A stretch of 64,000 nt of DNA, from the NCBI RefSeq assembly GCF_028368975.1, contig NZ_JAQNDM010000002.1, positions 9,418,425 through 9,482,424 on the forward strand, read 5' to 3'. A model generated the notes under the pieces. The model worked only from the letters and a program-made list of their open reading frames with translations, searched no databases and was not told where the DNA came from. Origin of the DNA: Stigmatella ashevillena (GTDB taxonomy: Bacteria > Myxococcota > Myxococcia > Myxococcales > Myxococcaceae). Numbering within the stretch: position 1 is the stretch's first letter; each line of letters begins with the position of its first letter. Positions 62,665 to 64,000 of the stretch are shown piece after piece. Both the position numbers and the translations under genes were made by a program.

Positions 62665-64000
62665 CTAGAAGCCCAGCCCCGGGAAGCCGGAGATGACGCC
62701 ACCGGGCCGTCCCTTGTCTGCCTGGGTGGCGTAGAAGATGCCACCCGTCACCACGGCGGCCCCTCCCACCACGGCGGCCCAGAACCAGGGCTTCTTGACG
62801 AGGGACGAGGCCGTGGGGGCCCCGGCCGGGGAGGCGGTCAGAGGGCCTCCCACCAGGAAGCCATGGATGCGTTGCGCCGCACCCTCCACGCTGTCGCTGG
62901 GCTTCTTCGAGCGGGTGTCCAACTGCACGCCGCGCAGTCGGCCTTTCGTCTGGACGTCCCACACCTGCACCTCGGCCCCCACGCGGCCCTTCTTCTCGCT
63001 CACGGCGGCGAGCACCACGTAGCGCGCGCCCAGGCGCTCGCCGAGCGAGGCCACCTCGGGGGGAAGGGCGGAGGCGTTGAAGCCCTGCTCGGAGGTGGCC
63101 CGGGTCACGGCGTCCACCACGGTGGCCATCTCCGGAAGCAGGGCGAGCTGGGGCTTCAGCTCCACGTTTTTGGTGGCGGAGAGCTGGGGGTACTCGATGA
63201 CCGGCTGATAGCCGGGCCGGGAGATGACCACCGGGTGCCGCCCCGCGTGCAGTTTCAGCTCGGGCAACGGGGTGACGCCCACGTCCTTTCCATCCACCGT
63301 CACCCGGGCGCCTCGCGGCACCGAGTCGACGAGGAGCGTGCCGGGCGGCTGCCGGGAGAACTCCTGCTGCATGTCCGTGAAGGCCGTCTGGACGTCCGCG
63401 CCGAAGAGCTCCGAGTCCGGTTGAATGGCCGGGTAGGTGGAAATGGCCCGCAGGAAGGAGCGCTTGCCCGTCTCCGGCTCGCCGTTGAGGAGCTGGGCGG
63501 CGCCCAGGAAGATGAAGGCCTTCGCCAACTGCTCGGGTTTCAGCTCCGCGGGGAACTTCTGGTAGGCCTCCACCGCCTCAAGGAACTTCCCCGCGGCGGC
63601 CTCGGGGTCCAGGTTGTCGTAGAGGCCCTTGCCCTCCTCGAAGAGCGCGTCGGCCTCCTGGAAGGAGGCGGGGGCGGGCCGGGGGAAGACGGTGGCCAGG
63701 TCCACCAGGGCCACGTCTGGCTTCGCGGCCAGCAGGCGGGAGAGCTCCTCCTGGAGCGCCTCGGCGGACTTCGAGGAGGCGCCTTGGCGCGGTGCGGCGA
63801 ACACCGCGGTCCGGGGACCCGAGGGCACCGGGGTCACCACGGTCGCGGGGGCAGGCTCGGGCGGGGAAGGGGTGGGCGTGAGGGGCGCGGGCTCGACGGC
63901 GGTCGGCGCCGGGGGGGGGACACGCTTCGAGGCGGCGGGCTTCTTCGCCTTGGCGCGGCGGGAGGACTGGGCCTCGGCCTGGACGCCCAGGACGAGCGCG
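62665..64000 (-). CDS. PEGA-domain protein with C-terminal TM helix (partial at the window edge)
   Basis: The frame is open to the window edge, where LVLGVQAEAQSS suggests the end of a signal peptide, so the start lies beyond base 64000. The body has an Ala/Pro-rich linker, TPR-like helices, a PEGA domain (PRGARVTVDGKDVGVTPLPE) and a closing membrane helix (PWFWAAVVGGAAVVTGGIFY). It is transcribed ahead of the PEGA gene at 61407-62618. Confidence 0.82.
   Translation of the reverse strand, partial: ALVLGVQAEAQSSRRAKAKKPAASKRVPPPAPTAVEPAPLTPTPSPPEPAPATVVTPVPSGPRTAVFAAPRQGASSKSAEALQEELSRLLAAKPDVALVDLATVFPRPAPASFQEADALFEEGKGLYDNLDPEAAAGKFLEAVEAYQKFPAELKPEQLAKAFIFLGAAQLLNGEPETGKRSFLRAISTYPAIQPDSELFGADVQTAFTDMQQEFSRQPPGTLLVDSVPRGARVTVDGKDVGVTPLPELKLHAGRHPVVISRPGYQPVIEYPQLSATKNVELKPQLALLPEMATVVDAVTRATSEQGFNASALPPEVASLGERLGARYVVLAAVSEKKGRVGAEVQVWDVQTKGRLRGVQLDTRSKKPSDSVEGAAQRIHGFLVGGPLTASPAGAPTASSLVKKPWFWAAVVGGAAVVTGGIFYATQADKGRPGGVISGFPGLGF

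Noticed and set aside
1-64000. tRNA, rRNA or CRISPR elements
   Set aside because: No cloverleaf, rRNA segment or regularly spaced repeat-spacer array was seen on either strand by eye.

Overview
The window looks like chromosome from a fruiting myxobacterium, probably from the Stigmatella/Archangium/Cystobacter side of the order. The DNA is very GC-rich with strong third-position GC bias. It carries Hanks-type kinases, an Oar-like TonB-dependent receptor, PEGA-domain proteins, kelch and Ig-like secreted proteins, many lipoproteins and a degraded polymorphic-toxin immunity gene. I see no rRNA, tRNA or CRISPR.

Layout. 0-5.3 kb is a decaying accessory region: a kinase cut by the window edge, a pseudokinase, a frameshifted NTF2-like gene, a GFA-family gene, an FAD-oxidoreductase remnant, a toxin tail and a nonsense-interrupted Imm52 gene. 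5.3-11.6 kb is a glycan locus: GH92 alpha-mannosidase, CutC and a convergent TonB receptor with a LacI-type operator. 11.6-17.3 kb is a MoxR/DUF58/DUF4350/DUF4129 membrane operon. 17.4-21.1 kb holds OsmC, then a variant GTP cyclohydrolase II followed 12 bases later by a SIS-creatininase fusion. 21.2-29.9 kb has a PL8 lyase, a complete IS1182-type element beside an IS5-type remnant, an AraC regulator, a VOC protein, an NlpC/P60-like protein and an aminotransferase. 30-34.5 kb encodes two large toxin-like proteins. 34.9-39.2 kb has a GriI-type aldolase coupled to a lipoprotein, a flavin monooxygenase and an NmrA-type protein. 39.4-42.9 kb holds secreted proteins and a LysR regulator.

The standout is 42.9-53.3 kb. 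Eight minus-strand genes, mostly with touching or overlapping ends, encode a sugar-phosphate cyclase, TIM-barrel isomerase, RmlD-like reductase, VldE/ValL-like pseudoglycosyltransferase, class III aminotransferase, MDR dehydrogenase, MFS transporter and BadF-type kinase. A GlgC-like nucleotidyltransferase diverges from them. This is the enzyme set expected for a validamycin/salbostatin-like aminocyclitol pseudo-oligosaccharide, but the cyclase keeps most dehydroquinate-synthase motifs and no ValD-type epimerase is present. The product is therefore probably not simply validamycin.

53.3-64 kb contains a frameshifted DUF6499/DUF2285 regulator, lipoproteins, a Rho factor with a long low-complexity N-terminus, a beta-barrel/SppA fusion and two PEGA-type proteins, the last cut by the window edge.
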